Notes: a model not told the origin generated them from the letters alone. Shown: positions 7,345 to 16,190, counted from the stretch's first letter. The stretch is DNA of 64,000 nt from Desulfosporosinus sp049943955 (GCF_049943955.1 NZ_JBNFTW010000010.1:91692-155691), one strand, 5' to 3'. Numbers and translations are program-made.

Positions 7345-8622
7345 ATGAAAAACAAATTTAAAATATCTATTTTTCTTTGTCTGGTTTGCGTTTTTTGTCT
7401 CCCTTTACAGGTTCAAGCACAAACAGATGCTCTGACAAGTTCACAATTAACTAGTTCTCAGACTCAGAGTAATTCTGCAAAAGAAACCCCAAACAATAAC
7501 GCCGCTAATGAATTGCAGCAATTCGCAGAACAAGAATTAAAATTAAATAGCCAGTTTAGTAATCAGACAGAACAGGAGCTTGCCCTTGATATGAAAATTT
7601 TATCATTGCAGCAATCTCTGCAAACCATAAATGAGGGTATTACCAACGATCAATCTACTTTAGAGAGGCAACAAAAACAACTTAAAGATTTGCAAACGCA
7701 GGAAATTCAGCTTCAAAAGCAACATCAAGATGATAGTGACAAATTGGGAGATATACTAAATACGTTTTATCAAAGTGGAAATGAGGAAGTTGGTTTTCTT
7801 CCTTATATGAAAGTGTTGTTTCATTCGACGAGTATGTCAGACTTTCTTGATCGCTGGGAATATGTCTCTTATATTATGGATGACTTTGGAGAGTTGAATC
7901 AGGAGATTTCAATTGCCAATACCAATATTACTAAACAGCAGTCGTTAATTAACGGAAAAATGGCTTCTGTTAAGGCCTCGCTTGAAGATAAAGAGAAATT
8001 ACAACAGACACAACAACAGCTATTATCTACCCAACAAAATCTTCTTGCTCAAGTCAATTCCCAAGAGAAAGCAACAATACTTTCGTCATTAAATGTACAA
8101 TCAAATATTGAAGAATTAACTCAAGAACAATCCTTAGAAACCTCATTAGCTGCAGCTGGACGTAAAGACGGCATAAACCCAAGTGATGCTGCAGGCGCTG
8201 ATCTTTTAAGTAGCAACAACAATCAGTTAGTATCTATTCCCTATAATTTTCAGTCTATCTTAACTTACGCTGAGCAATATTTAGGAACGCCTTATGTTTG
8301 GGGCGGAACTACTCCAAGTCCCGGTTTTGATTGTTCAGGATTCGTTCAGTATGTATACGGGCATTTTGGAGTTAAACTAAATCGTGTATCTCAGGACCAG
8401 TTTAAGGAGGGCATAGGAATTCCCGAAACGGATTTAAAACCCGGTGATCTTCTTTTCTTCAGCACTTATGAAGCTGGAGCATCTCATGTAGGGATTTATA
8501 TTGGAAACAATATTATGCTTGATTCTGAGGCTTATGGCGTTTGTTTTGATAATATAACGAATTCTTACTGGGCCTCACGCTATTTGGGTGCCAGGCGTGT
8601 GGCTTTCCTGGAAAAACTATAA
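7345..8622 (+). CDS. Secreted NlpC/P60 peptidoglycan hydrolase with coiled-coil domain
   Basis: A 425-residue exported protein. It has a signal peptide (KNKFKISIFLCLVCVFCLPLQVQA), a long Gln/Leu-rich coiled coil at about 50-260, and a C-terminal NlpC/P60 domain. Visible active-site residues are Cys330 in FDCSGF and His381 in SHVGIYIG. These enzymes cut gamma-D-Glu-diaminopimelate bonds in cell-wall peptides, and the coiled coil is the usual regulatory or partner-binding part (as in CwlO/PcsB types). An AGAGGAATAATA site precedes the ATG. It is a single gene, useful in cell elongation or separation. Confidence 0.9.
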   Translation: MKNKFKISIFLCLVCVFCLPLQVQAQTDALTSSQLTSSQTQSNSAKETPNNNAANELQQFAEQELKLNSQFSNQTEQELALDMKILSLQQSLQTINEGITNDQSTLERQQKQLKDLQTQEIQLQKQHQDDSDKLGDILNTFYQSGNEEVGFLPYMKVLFHSTSMSDFLDRWEYVSYIMDDFGELNQEISIANTNITKQQSLINGKMASVKASLEDKEKLQQTQQQLLSTQQNLLAQVNSQEKATILSSLNVQSNIEELTQEQSLETSLAAAGRKDGINPSDAAGADLLSSNNNQLVSIPYNFQSILTYAEQYLGTPYVWGGTTPSPGFDCSGFVQYVYGHFGVKLNRVSQDQFKEGIGIPETDLKPGDLLFFSTYEAGASHVGIYIGNNIMLDSEAYGVCFDNITNSYWASRYLGARRVAFLEKL

Positions 8623-8706
8623 TGCAGCTATTAAAACGGATGATCTTTACGGTATAATTAGTACAGTGACCATCTCCTCACCAAATTTTATTTTCTGGAG
8701 GAACCT

Positions 8707-9354
8707 ATGATAAATCGATCAATTGCTAACGAAGACATTTTTAAAATAGAGGACGAAGATACTCAAAATACGTTTTATGGCTGCAATCAAGAGTGGTATA
8801 CTACGATGTGGCAGCGTCGAGCCGGATGCGGACCGACAGTTGCAACGAATATTGTGTATTATCTCAACTGTACGCGAAAGGGTCCAAGATCAGACAAGGG
8901 GTTATGGACAAAGCGCGGGGCACTATTATTGATGGAAGAAGTTTATCAATATGTAAAACCAACAATGCGCGGAATTCCTACAACAAAGCTTTTCGGCGAT
9001 GACGTCCTGAAATATGCGGAAGCAATGAAACGAAATATACAACTTGAAATTTTAGATGTACCTAAATACCGAAAATCTCGTCCCTTATTTCAACAACTGT
9101 TGACGTTTTTGGAGCAAGCGCTACACAATAACAGACCTGTAGCCTTTCTAAATTTAGATAATGGAGAAGAAAAGCGATTGGATTCTTGGCACTGGGTCAC
9201 CATCATTGCGATGGTATACGCAGCAGAAGATAGCAGAGCGATCCTAAGAATTTTGGATGGAGGGCATATAAAAGAAATTGATTTAGGGCAATGGTTTCAG
9301 ACAACTGCATTAGGCGGCGGGTTTGTAAGTTTTGATTATGTTGATGAGAACTGA
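8707..9354 (+). CDS. Putative papain-fold (C39-like) cysteine peptidase, 215 aa
   Basis: I do not recognise a named family. The layout matches a papain-like fold: a possible nucleophile in RAGCGPTVATNI (as in the C39-type xxCGPTxxxM motif), a histidine in SWHWVTIIAM, and an aspartate in ILDGGHIKEIDL. The protein is cytoplasmic, with no signal peptide. Just before the gene, GGTATAATTAGTACAG could be a -10 region, and TTCTGGAGGAACCT gives a strong ribosome site. The substrate is unknown. Loss of peptidase activity with retained fold is also possible. Confidence 0.55.
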   Translation: MINRSIANEDIFKIEDEDTQNTFYGCNQEWYTTMWQRRAGCGPTVATNIVYYLNCTRKGPRSDKGLWTKRGALLLMEEVYQYVKPTMRGIPTTKLFGDDVLKYAEAMKRNIQLEILDVPKYRKSRPLFQQLLTFLEQALHNNRPVAFLNLDNGEEKRLDSWHWVTIIAMVYAAEDSRAILRILDGGHIKEIDLGQWFQTTALGGGFVSFDYVDEN

Positions 9355-9421
9355 ATACTGCCTTAAGAGAGGATTGCGGATTATAGACAACGACAAGGAG
9401 TGGAAGGAGACATAGTTAGTT

Positions 9422-10150
9422 ATGGATCAGCGGAAGTTAGTTTTGAATGAGGACAGTGAGTTTAATTTTCTTTGTCATGACGGTCTCGATTGTTTTAAAA
9501 AGTGCTGCCGGGATATTAATATTTATCTCACACCTTATGATGTCCTCAGAATGAAAAATTTGCTTGGCATGTCTTCAGGAGAATTTCTGGATAAATACAC
9601 TCTAAACGTGCAATTGCCAACTGGCTTTTCTATAGTTCAGATTAAGATGTCCGAGGAGGATAATTTAACATGTCCCTTTATTACCTCAAAAGGGTGTCGG
9701 GTTTATAAAGAACGACCCTGGTCTTGCCGCATTGCCCCGGTGGACATGTTGGGCGGGGGGAAATACTCCTTTATTTTTGAATCTTCCCGTTGTCATGGGT
9801 TAAATGAGAAAAAAAGCCAAACTATTAAAGAGTGGATTTCTGACCAGGGGCTAGAAATTTACGAAGAAATGGAACAAGGGTTTAGTGAAATCCCCGGTTA
9901 CTTAAAACTTACCGGTGATCAGGAAATTGATGATAAGCTGATAAAGCTATTCTTCTTAGCTTGTTACGATTTGGACAACTTTAGAAGCTATTTAATGCAT
10001 AATACTTCCTTGGCTGAAAAAATGGATGTAACCGTGGAACGATTTGAAGAGATAAGGCATGATGACGTTCAGTTAATGAATTTTGGTTTTCAACTGCTTT
10101 CTTTAGGTACTGAGCACTTGAAAGATCTGATATCTAGGGAATTGGTTTAA
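9422..10150 (+). CDS. YkgJ family cysteine-cluster protein
   Basis: A 242-residue protein with the YkgJ-type cysteine set: FLCHDGLDCFKKCCRDINIYLTPYDVLRM near the N-terminus, then TCPFITSKGCRVYKERPWSCRIAP. This family binds Zn or an Fe-S cluster and is of unknown role; some members have been linked to metal-dependent oxidation of other proteins. No membrane segment is seen. The gene stands alone, with a strong FMN riboswitch just downstream that has its own promoter. Confidence 0.85.
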   Translation: MDQRKLVLNEDSEFNFLCHDGLDCFKKCCRDINIYLTPYDVLRMKNLLGMSSGEFLDKYTLNVQLPTGFSIVQIKMSEEDNLTCPFITSKGCRVYKERPWSCRIAPVDMLGGGKYSFIFESSRCHGLNEKKSQTIKEWISDQGLEIYEEMEQGFSEIPGYLKLTGDQEIDDKLIKLFFLACYDLDNFRSYLMHNTSLAEKMDVTVERFEEIRHDDVQLMNFGFQLLSLGTEHLKDLISRELV

Positions 10151-10151
10151 A

Positions 10152-10180
10152 TTGACAAAGAGAATCAATGGTGTTACTTT
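10152..10180 (+). promoter_or_regulatory. Candidate sigma-A promoter of the FMN riboswitch transcript
   Basis: TTGACA at 10152-10157 with TACTTT 17 bases downstream. A better -10 match, TATAAT at 10180-10185, is at an unusual 22-base spacing. Either would start transcription just before the riboswitch. Confidence 0.45.
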
Positions 10181-10196
10181 ATAATTAAGTTAATAA

Positions 10197-10308
10197 TTAT
10201 CCTTCAGGGTTGGGTGAAATTCCCTATCGGCGGTATAGCCCGCGAGCCGTAAAGCAGATTCGGTTGAATTCCGAAGCCGACAGTATAGTCTGGATGAGAG
10301 AAGGTGAT
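10197..10308 (+). promoter_or_regulatory. FMN riboswitch (RFN element)
   Basis: The conserved RFN blocks are all present in order: TCAGGGTTGGGTGAAATTCC, then CGGCGGTATAGCCCGCGAGCC, then GATTCGGTTGAATTCCGAAGCCGACAG, then AGTCTGGATGAGAGAAGG. The closing stem is ATCCTTC/GAAGGTGAT. Such elements bind FMN and normally control riboflavin synthesis or RibU import, here probably by transcription termination at the hairpin at 10354. No rib gene follows: the next gene is an FGGY kinase at 10520. (Blocks longer than 20 bases are: 10233-10253 and 10258-10284.). Confidence 0.93.
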
Positions 10309-10353
10309 GTTCACATACATAGTAGTGATATTATGTATTAAGTTTGTACTGTC

Positions 10354-10390
10354 AAATTCTCTTAAGCTTGCTTAAGAGAATTTTTTTTCC
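10354..10390 (+). terminator. Riboswitch expression-platform terminator
   Basis: A perfect 13-bp stem AAATTCTCTTAAG / CTTAAGAGAATTT with a 4-base loop and a run of eight T. It lies 46 bases after the FMN aptamer, the usual place for the FMN-controlled terminator. Confidence 0.88.
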
Positions 10391-10395
10391 AATTT

Positions 10396-10487
10396 CTAAG
10401 CCCCCCACTTCTTGTTCGGCAATAATGTCCACTGGACATTATTGTATCTGAAGCCCCGATGTTCAGCTTTAGCTGAACGAGTTCACT
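10396..10487 (+). repeat. Dispersed hairpin repeat, internally deleted copy
   Basis: Begins TAAGCCCCCCACTTCTT, then jumps to CGGCAATAATGTCCACTGGACATTATTG and ends GAACGAGTTCACT. Compared with the full copies at 25245, 30505 and 31301, the second arm of the left hairpin and the GTAGAGTCC core are missing. It fills the space between the FMN-switch terminator and the FGGY kinase. Confidence 0.85.
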
Positions 10488-10519
10488 AGGGGTCATAATT
10501 ATTAAAGGAGATGGATACT

Positions 10520-12034
10520 TTGGAAAGCTACTATCTTAGTTTTGATGCGGGATCTCAAAGCGTAAAAGTGGCTGTTTATAATAAAACGATGCACTGTGTT
10601 GCTAATACATCCAATCAGACAACGATGAACTACCCCCATCCAGGATGGGTGGATATGGATGCTGATGAATATTTATCTTTGACAAAATTGGGAATTAAAC
10701 AGTGTATTGAGCAATTGCATACCAAGGGTATTGACCCCAGTTTAATCAGAGCCATTATGGGTGACGGAATTATTTGTGGAATTGTTGGGATTGACGAGAG
10801 AGGAAAGGCGATTACTCCTTACATTAATTATTTGGATTCCAGGACCCAAAACGATGTGGAAACTTTAAATCAATTGGATCTGGATATTTGGGGTCATGAG
10901 ACAGGCAATGCTGAACCATCTTGCATGTTTCCCGCTTTGCATGCCAGGTGGTTGTTAGCCAATAATAAAGCGTTTCAAGAACGAGGTCAAAAATTTGTCC
11001 ACAATGCTCCTTACATTCTTATGAACTTGGCCGGTTTAGACGGTCGAGACGCTTTTATTGATTGGGGAACAATGTCGGGCTGGGGTCTTGGTTACCGCAT
11101 TTATGAAAAACAATGGTCCGATGAACAACTAGCTATCTTAAAGATTGATAAAACATATCTGCCGAAGATTGTTAAACCTTGGGATATTATTGGTACCTTA
11201 TCGGACGAAGCAGCACAAGAAACCGGATGTCCAGCGGGTATCCCGATTTGTGCCGGTGCCGGAGATACAATGCAGTCCATGTTAGGAAGCGGAATTATTG
11301 AAACGAATAAGGCTGTTGATGTGGCAGGAACATGTGCTATGTTCTGTGTTTCTACTTCTGGAATAATCCCTGAATTAAGTAAAAAGGGGAGCGGTTTAAT
11401 TTTTAATAGTGGAACATTGAAAGATACCTATTTTTATTGGGGATTTGTTAGAACCGGAGGTTTAGCTCTGCGTTGGTTTAAGGATAATATTTGTCAAAAG
11501 GCTGATGATGATAAATATTATCAATGGCTTAGCCAAAAAGCGGAAAAAGTACCGCCTGGGTGCAATGAGGTCATGTTTTTACCATACTTAACTGGTGGGT
11601 ACGGTGAATGGGCTAATATTAAAGGTTGTTTCTTAAACATGAGTTTAGATACGAATCAATTTGTTTTATGGCGAGCAGTCTTAGAGGCAATTGCCTACGA
11701 TTATATGGAAATCACAGATACTTACAGAAATGCCGGAATTGATATTAACAGAATTACTATTACTGAGGGCGGGAGCAGAGATAATCTGTGGAATCAGATT
11801 AAGGCTGATGTCATGCAAAGTGAAGCTATTACGTTAGAAATTTCTGGTGGTGCAGTACTGACAAATTGTCTAATTGCAGCCTATGCGACAGGAGCGATCG
11901 ACGATTTGCCAGCGACACTTGAAAAGAACACTAAAATATCTAATTATTATAGCCCTAATAGCAGCAATTCAACAATCTATCGAAACCAGTATAGACAACA
12001 AAGAGATATCTTAAGAAAGTTATCTAATAGTTGA
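10520..12034 (+). CDS. FGGY-family carbohydrate kinase (xylulokinase-like)
   Basis: About 504 residues with the FGGY/actin-like fold: N-terminal SFDAGSQSVKVAVYN phosphate loop, a middle GAGDTMQSMLGSG adenosine-side block, and C-terminal ITEGGSRDNLWNQIKADV. It phosphorylates a sugar or polyol with ATP; the substrate cannot be read from sequence, xylulose-type being closest in layout. TTG at 10520 is preferred to ATG at 10511, because AAAGGAG at 10504-10510 directly abuts the ATG but is nine bases from the TTG. It is not in an operon with sugar genes, and an FMN riboswitch with terminator lies upstream, an odd setting. Confidence 0.85.
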   Translation: MESYYLSFDAGSQSVKVAVYNKTMHCVANTSNQTTMNYPHPGWVDMDADEYLSLTKLGIKQCIEQLHTKGIDPSLIRAIMGDGIICGIVGIDERGKAITPYINYLDSRTQNDVETLNQLDLDIWGHETGNAEPSCMFPALHARWLLANNKAFQERGQKFVHNAPYILMNLAGLDGRDAFIDWGTMSGWGLGYRIYEKQWSDEQLAILKIDKTYLPKIVKPWDIIGTLSDEAAQETGCPAGIPICAGAGDTMQSMLGSGIIETNKAVDVAGTCAMFCVSTSGIIPELSKKGSGLIFNSGTLKDTYFYWGFVRTGGLALRWFKDNICQKADDDKYYQWLSQKAEKVPPGCNEVMFLPYLTGGYGEWANIKGCFLNMSLDTNQFVLWRAVLEAIAYDYMEITDTYRNAGIDINRITITEGGSRDNLWNQIKADVMQSEAITLEISGGAVLTNCLIAAYATGAIDDLPATLEKNTKISNYYSPNSSNSTIYRNQYRQQRDILRKLSNS

Positions 12035-12086
12035 TAAGAGAGTCCAAGACAATCCTTCATAGCGGAAAATAATTAGAACACTCGAT

Positions 12087-12120
12087 ATTACCTCTCTTTA
12101 TAGTTAAAGAGAGGTAATTT
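12087..12120 (+). terminator. Terminator of the FGGY kinase gene
   Basis: Stem ATTACCTCTCTTTA / TAAAGAGAGGTAAT, 14 bp and perfect, followed by TTTG. Confidence 0.8.
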
Positions 12121-12181
12121 GCTTCCCTAATTAAAATGCCTGCCGTCTGTGGCCTCGGGGCTTCGGCACTCAGGGAAAATA

Positions 12182-12216
12182 AAAGTCAGGAGATTATGCA
12201 GTAATCTCCTGACTTT
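12182..12216. terminator. Second hairpin, possible bidirectional terminator
   Basis: Stem AAAGTCAGGAGATTA / TAATCTCCTGACTTT with a short loop, A-rich before and T-rich after. It lies about 110 bases before the Gln/Gly-rich protein gene. Between it and 12087 a short stretch (12150-12166) resembles the CGGGGCTTC part of the dispersed repeat. Confidence 0.6.
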
Positions 12217-12329
12217 ATAGTTTCTGGCTTCTAAAGTTATCTAACTTGGTGACAAACGGTTATAACTTGAATATCTTGTATTGTACCATAATTTACCATA
12301 CTACAAGAATGGAATGAGGGTGAAGCACA

Positions 12330-12881
12330 ATGCCGTTAGGTAAAATGAATATACTTGGGAATCAACAAGTTCAAATGATGCCTCAAGGAACTCAAGGCTA
12401 TCAGATGCCGAATGTTTCAGGGCAATTTAACCAGTCACCATTATTAGGCCGAGGACTGCAAAGATTCGCACCTAAGTTCGGGCTTCCGGGTGGTTTGCTT
12501 ATGCCACCGGGATTTTCTCAGCCGATAAATAACTTTGGAGGCGGTCAGGCAGGAACGATGCCCGGCGGGATGATGGGCGGAAATGCAAACTGGGGTCCTG
12601 GTCCACAAGCTGGTGGCCAGGGGTATGCTGCTCCCGGTTATCCGCCGCAAGGTATTCAGGGTTTTCAGCAAAATCAGATGCTGCAGCAACCAATGATGCC
12701 GCAAGCCCAAGGGTATCAACCACAAGGGTATCAGCCCCAAGGTTATCCAAATCAGGGATATCCAAATCAGATGATTAATCAAGGGTACGGAGGGCAAATG
12801 CCTGTTCAGCCTGCCTGGGAAAGCCCCAAAAAGGGCGGAATCAAAGCATTTATCAGTAATCTTTTTTCTAAAAAGAAATAA
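12330..12881 (+). CDS. Gln/Gly/Pro-rich low-complexity protein
   Basis: A 183-residue low-complexity protein rich in Gln, Gly, Pro, Met and Asn, with tandem QGYQPQGYPNQGYPNQ-type units at about 115-155 and a basic tail (AFISNLFSKKK). No signal peptide is seen. Such composition is typical of spore-coat or surface-associated proteins of spore formers, but no family is recognised. GAATGAGGGTGAAGCACA precedes the ATG. A conserved basic/aromatic C-terminus could bind membrane or nucleic acid. Confidence 0.65.
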   Translation: MPLGKMNILGNQQVQMMPQGTQGYQMPNVSGQFNQSPLLGRGLQRFAPKFGLPGGLLMPPGFSQPINNFGGGQAGTMPGGMMGGNANWGPGPQAGGQGYAAPGYPPQGIQGFQQNQMLQQPMMPQAQGYQPQGYQPQGYPNQGYPNQMINQGYGGQMPVQPAWESPKKGGIKAFISNLFSKKK

Positions 12882-12921
12882 TGAATGATTTTATGGCAAC
12901 TCATTAATTTTATGAAGCATT

Positions 12922-12962
12922 AAGGCTATTTTCGCTTATGTAGGAGTGCGATAGCCTTCTTG
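12922..12962 (+). terminator. Probable terminator
   Basis: Outer stem AAGGCTAT / ATAGCCTT with an inner CGC/GCG pair, then TCTTGT. The rest of 12960-13347 is AT-rich with no supported gene. Confidence 0.5.
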
Positions 12963-13347
12963 TATTGAAACGTATATCATAACTGAAATTATGAATTAAT
13001 AACTTACAGTGATCTATGTAAGGGCTAATGTCAATATTTAAGAACAAGTTTGCGCTGATCGTAATTAAAGTAGATAAAGAGTTTATTATAAAGTCTTTGT
13101 TAGTTTTAAAAAAATTCAACATAAGTTACACCTCAAATTAATTCCGTTCTTTAATGTTTTAAATGTAATATACCTGAGAAAGATAAAGATAGGCTGAGGA
13201 ATAACTGAATGTTTCCCTGGAAAATACTTAATATCTGCTGAAAGAGCATTGGCCAATAGGCAAGTTCTTGTGAGTATCCGAAATCTTTCATGGCACATAA
13301 AATACGTTAAGTGTGAGTTTATGAGGATCGTGAAAGAGGGAGATCAA

Positions 13348-13917
13348 ATGAAGACGGAAGTTTTAAAAAAGGTCTTGACCGACATTATGGGATCTCTAAT
13401 TGCTCAGGATAAGACCATTGATAATAATCCCGAGGAGGATGAAGATCATGGGGTTGCTAACATTGAGGATACCGAGGAGATGCAGGCAATTAAGAGATTA
13501 TGCCAAAATTTCGCTAAAGCCTTAACCGCACGCGATTATGAATCCTTAGATGGAAGGGCCGAATATCATCTCTATACAGTAGATCATCTGATCAAATTGA
13601 TTAAGAACAATGATGAACAAAACACGATCAAAATCCTAACTGACAATAAGATTAAATCTAAATACGAAGATTGTGAGTTTCTTTCTATCACCTTGAGCGA
13701 GGATCAAGAGGAAGCAGAGGTGGTTTATAATGTAAAAACATGCGTAATTAGTGCTGAGGACAAATACTTTAAAGAATTAAATAAAAAGAACAATAAGAAA
13801 AACAGAATTAATAGAGGCACTTCTTTCTGTACTGTCTACACTCTGTTCGTGAAAAAAGAGAAGGGTACTTGGAAAGTCAATAACTTCGAAGCTTCAGATG
13901 AAAATATAAAAATTTAA
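13348..13917 (+). CDS. Hypothetical acidic protein, 189 aa
   Basis: A soluble protein with an acidic linker (NNPEEDEDHGVANIEDTEE) followed by an alpha+beta part ending in KKEKGTWKVNNFEASDENIKI. The closing pattern (strand, basic loop, GTWKVNNFE) is like NTF2-fold or DUF-type stress proteins, but the match is only structural guesswork. ATG 13348 is chosen because GAGGGAGATCAA precedes it; earlier in-frame starts lack a site. It is monocistronic. Confidence 0.6.
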   Translation: MKTEVLKKVLTDIMGSLIAQDKTIDNNPEEDEDHGVANIEDTEEMQAIKRLCQNFAKALTARDYESLDGRAEYHLYTVDHLIKLIKNNDEQNTIKILTDNKIKSKYEDCEFLSITLSEDQEEAEVVYNVKTCVISAEDKYFKELNKKNNKKNRINRGTSFCTVYTLFVKKEKGTWKVNNFEASDENIKI

Positions 13918-14035
13918 TAGGAATTATTAGTTCAAAAAAGGTAAATGCTATATAACAGCATAATAAATGGATCACAGAGGGTTACCAGTCATTTTGCGTA
14001 AATAAGGTCCCAATTTGAACTAAATAATTATAGAG

Positions 14036-14065
14036 CAGAGGTTTAAAAATAAACCTCTGTTATTA
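14036..14065 (+). terminator. Hairpin terminator
   Basis: Stem CAGAGGTTTA / TAAACCTCTG with loop AAAA, followed by TTATTAATT. It lies about 120 bases after the 189-aa gene. Confidence 0.7.
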
Positions 14066-14084
14066 ATTACCTGTATTTACATGA

Positions 14085-14255
14085 TAATGAATTTATATAT
14101 AATGGTTTTTAATTCTTTTATATAATAATGGTAAATTTATATAAATATTATATAAGAATTTTATAGAACTTATATAGAAAAATTGCAAGAAAAAAATTTT
14201 TTTATATAAAAATTAAATTAAATGATATTTATTTTTAAAAATAAATAGAGTAAAC
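14085..14255. other. Very AT-rich tract with repeated TATATA
   Basis: About 170 bases almost without G or C, with at least six TTATATA or TATATAA units. It includes ATTTATATATAATGG and TTTTATATAATAATGG, which are near-repeats. It lies upstream of the permease gene. It may be a bent or easily melted promoter region; no gene or riboswitch is visible. AAGAAAGGAGGGC at 14263-14276 may be a ribosome site of a very short leader frame. Confidence 0.5.
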
Positions 14256-14358
14256 TTATAACAAAGAAAGGAGGGCTTGAATCCCAGTTATAGGCACCAA
14301 TAATCAAAGAGATAATTTCTTACTAACGATTGTCATAAAGAAAGGAGCTACTTAGTTA

Positions 14359-15759
14359 ATGAATTTATTGAGGAAAAAATCTATTAACAAGCTTATCTTG
14401 GAATCACAGCAAAAAAGTGGTCTCAAGAAAGCTTTAGGCGCACTGGATCTCACTGCTTTGGGTATTGGTGCTATTATTGGAACCGGAATTTTTGTTTTAA
14501 CAGGTGTAGCAGCAGCTGAGTATGCCGGGCCAGCATTGGTTTTATCGTTCGTTATTTCTGGAATTGCCTGTGCTTTCGCAGCTCTGGTTTACGCTGAATT
14601 CGCTTCAATGGTTCCTGTGGCCGGGAGCGCGTATACTTACAGTTATGCTGCTCTTGGTGAGTTTTTTGCTTGGATCATCGGATGGGATCTTATGCTGGAA
14701 TATGCATTAGCTTGTAGTACTGTAGCCATTGGCTGGTCAGGGTATTTTGTTAAGCTGCTGCAAGGCTTAGGCGTCAATTTGCCTGCCTGGGGTACTTTGT
14801 CAGCGGGTTCAGGAGGACTAGTCAACATACCTGCATTAGCAATCGCTCTTTTGATTACTTGGCTTTTATCCCTCGGAGTTAAAGAAAGCACCAGAGTTAA
14901 CAATATTATCGTTGCTGTCAAACTATTTGCCGTCTTAGTCTTTATTGTTGTAGCGATATTTTATGTTAAGCCTGCTAACTGGCAGCCTTTCATGCCTTAT
15001 GGTTGGAATGGAGTGTTCAGGGGTGCCGCTATTGTTTTCTTTGCCTATATTGGTTTTGATGCTGTTTCGACCGCAGCGGAAGAAGTTAAAAATCCTCAAA
15101 AGGATTTACCGCGTGGAATTATCGCTTCTTTAATTGTTTGTACTGTTTTGTATATCATTGTAACAGCTATTTTGACCGGTGCTGTTTCTTACACGAAATT
15201 AAATGTTTCGGCCCCTATTGCTTTAGCATTGCAGGTAATGCATCAGAATTGGGCTGCCGGAATCATTTCCATAGGTGCCCTTGGAGGTATCACCACCGTA
15301 CTGCTTGTTATGCTCTATGGGCAAACTCGGGTTTTCTATGCAATGTCTCGTGATGGCTTACTTCCGAAAATCTTTAGTGAGACCCATCCAATTCATAAAA
15401 CTCCTAATAAAAGCACTTGGTTAACAGGTATTATTGTAGCAATAGTAGCAGGCTTAACCCCAATCGATGTCCTTGCAGAAATGGTCAATATCGGTACCAT
15501 GGCAGCTTTTGTCTTTGTCTCCATCGCTGTTATTGTTTTACGTAAATCCCAGCCTGATCTGCCGCGCGCTTTCCGCTGCCCGGGAGTGCCTGTCGTTCCA
15601 CTATTAGCTGCTCTGTTCTCTTTATTCCTTATGTTTAAACTACCTGGAGCTACATGGATTCGCTTCTTGGTTTGGCTATTCATTGGTTTGCTGATCTATT
15701 TCTTTTATGGGTATAGGCATAGTAATTTAAATAAAGAAGCAAAGGCCAATGTCGACTAA
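14359..15759 (+). CDS. APC-family amino acid permease (cationic amino acid transporter type)
   Basis: A 466-residue integral membrane protein with about 12 hydrophobic segments. The APC hallmark GIGAIIGTGIFVLTGVAA is in helix 1 and FFAYIGFDAVSTAAEEVKNP in helix 6, the YfnA/CAT pattern. It probably imports an amino acid by proton symport. AAGAAAGGAGCTACTTAGTT gives the ribosome site. It is a single gene, with a terminator just downstream and a striking AT-rich leader upstream; no T-box or other known riboswitch motif is seen. Confidence 0.9.
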   Translation: MNLLRKKSINKLILESQQKSGLKKALGALDLTALGIGAIIGTGIFVLTGVAAAEYAGPALVLSFVISGIACAFAALVYAEFASMVPVAGSAYTYSYAALGEFFAWIIGWDLMLEYALACSTVAIGWSGYFVKLLQGLGVNLPAWGTLSAGSGGLVNIPALAIALLITWLLSLGVKESTRVNNIIVAVKLFAVLVFIVVAIFYVKPANWQPFMPYGWNGVFRGAAIVFFAYIGFDAVSTAAEEVKNPQKDLPRGIIASLIVCTVLYIIVTAILTGAVSYTKLNVSAPIALALQVMHQNWAAGIISIGALGGITTVLLVMLYGQTRVFYAMSRDGLLPKIFSETHPIHKTPNKSTWLTGIIVAIVAGLTPIDVLAEMVNIGTMAAFVFVSIAVIVLRKSQPDLPRAFRCPGVPVVPLLAALFSLFLMFKLPGATWIRFLVWLFIGLLIYFFYGYRHSNLNKEAKANVD

Positions 15760-15801
15760 GAGAATTCAAGGCAGAAAAACTCTGTTAAATAATTAATGGT
15801 T

Positions 15802-15829
15802 AGGTACCCTTATTGGGTACCTTTTTTTG
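15802..15829 (+). terminator. Terminator of the permease gene
   Basis: Stem AGGTACCC / GGGTACCT with loop TTATT and a run of seven T. Confidence 0.88.
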
Positions 15830-15957
15830 TGGAAGGTTACCTATCAAAGTTCGGCGAGGGCTATATGGGCTATAGGAATGATTAATATAACTTGACATGA
15901 TATTTACCACTTTCTGGGATTTGATTAACAGGACTACATGAAGAAAGGTAGAGATCG

Positions 15958-16128
15958 ATGCTCGAGAGATTTGCCGCATGGAATAGTTGGCTAAACCGAC
16001 GCATGTTTTTTCTGGTACTTGCTGCAGTAACGACAGGTTTCGTGACTGCCACATCCCGAAAACTCCTCTGACAAGTCGATTAGGTGTCATTTTTTTCGCT
16101 TATATGACGTTTGTGAGTGCCTTATGTC
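15958..16128 (+). pseudogene. Remnant of a bile acid:sodium symporter (BASS) family gene
   Basis: After a fair ribosome site (AAGAAAGGTAGAGATCG), the ATG opens a frame reading MLERFAAWNSWLNRRMFFLV then LAAVTTGFVTA, the usual start of BASS-type transporters. It then hits a stop. The next BASS-like block, SRLGVIFFAYMTFVSAL, continues in another frame, and homology ends near 16128. So this is a frameshifted and truncated 5' relic whose remaining helices are gone. It lies directly before the FAH-family gene. Confidence 0.7.
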
Positions 16129-16190
16129 CCTCCTTGTTTCACTCAAGCGGATCTGGCAGGTATTTAACTCATAACAAAGGGAGAGTGACT

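Noticed and set aside
12140..12175. Further repeat fragment (CTCGGGGCTTCGGCACTC)
   Set aside because: Only about 12 bases match the family right end on the minus strand, too short to be sure.
14263..14304. Possible leader peptide (TTG start, about 8 codons) after AAAGGAGGG before the permease
   Set aside because: Spacing from the ribosome site to TTG is too short and no attenuator hairpin follows; kept only as a remark.
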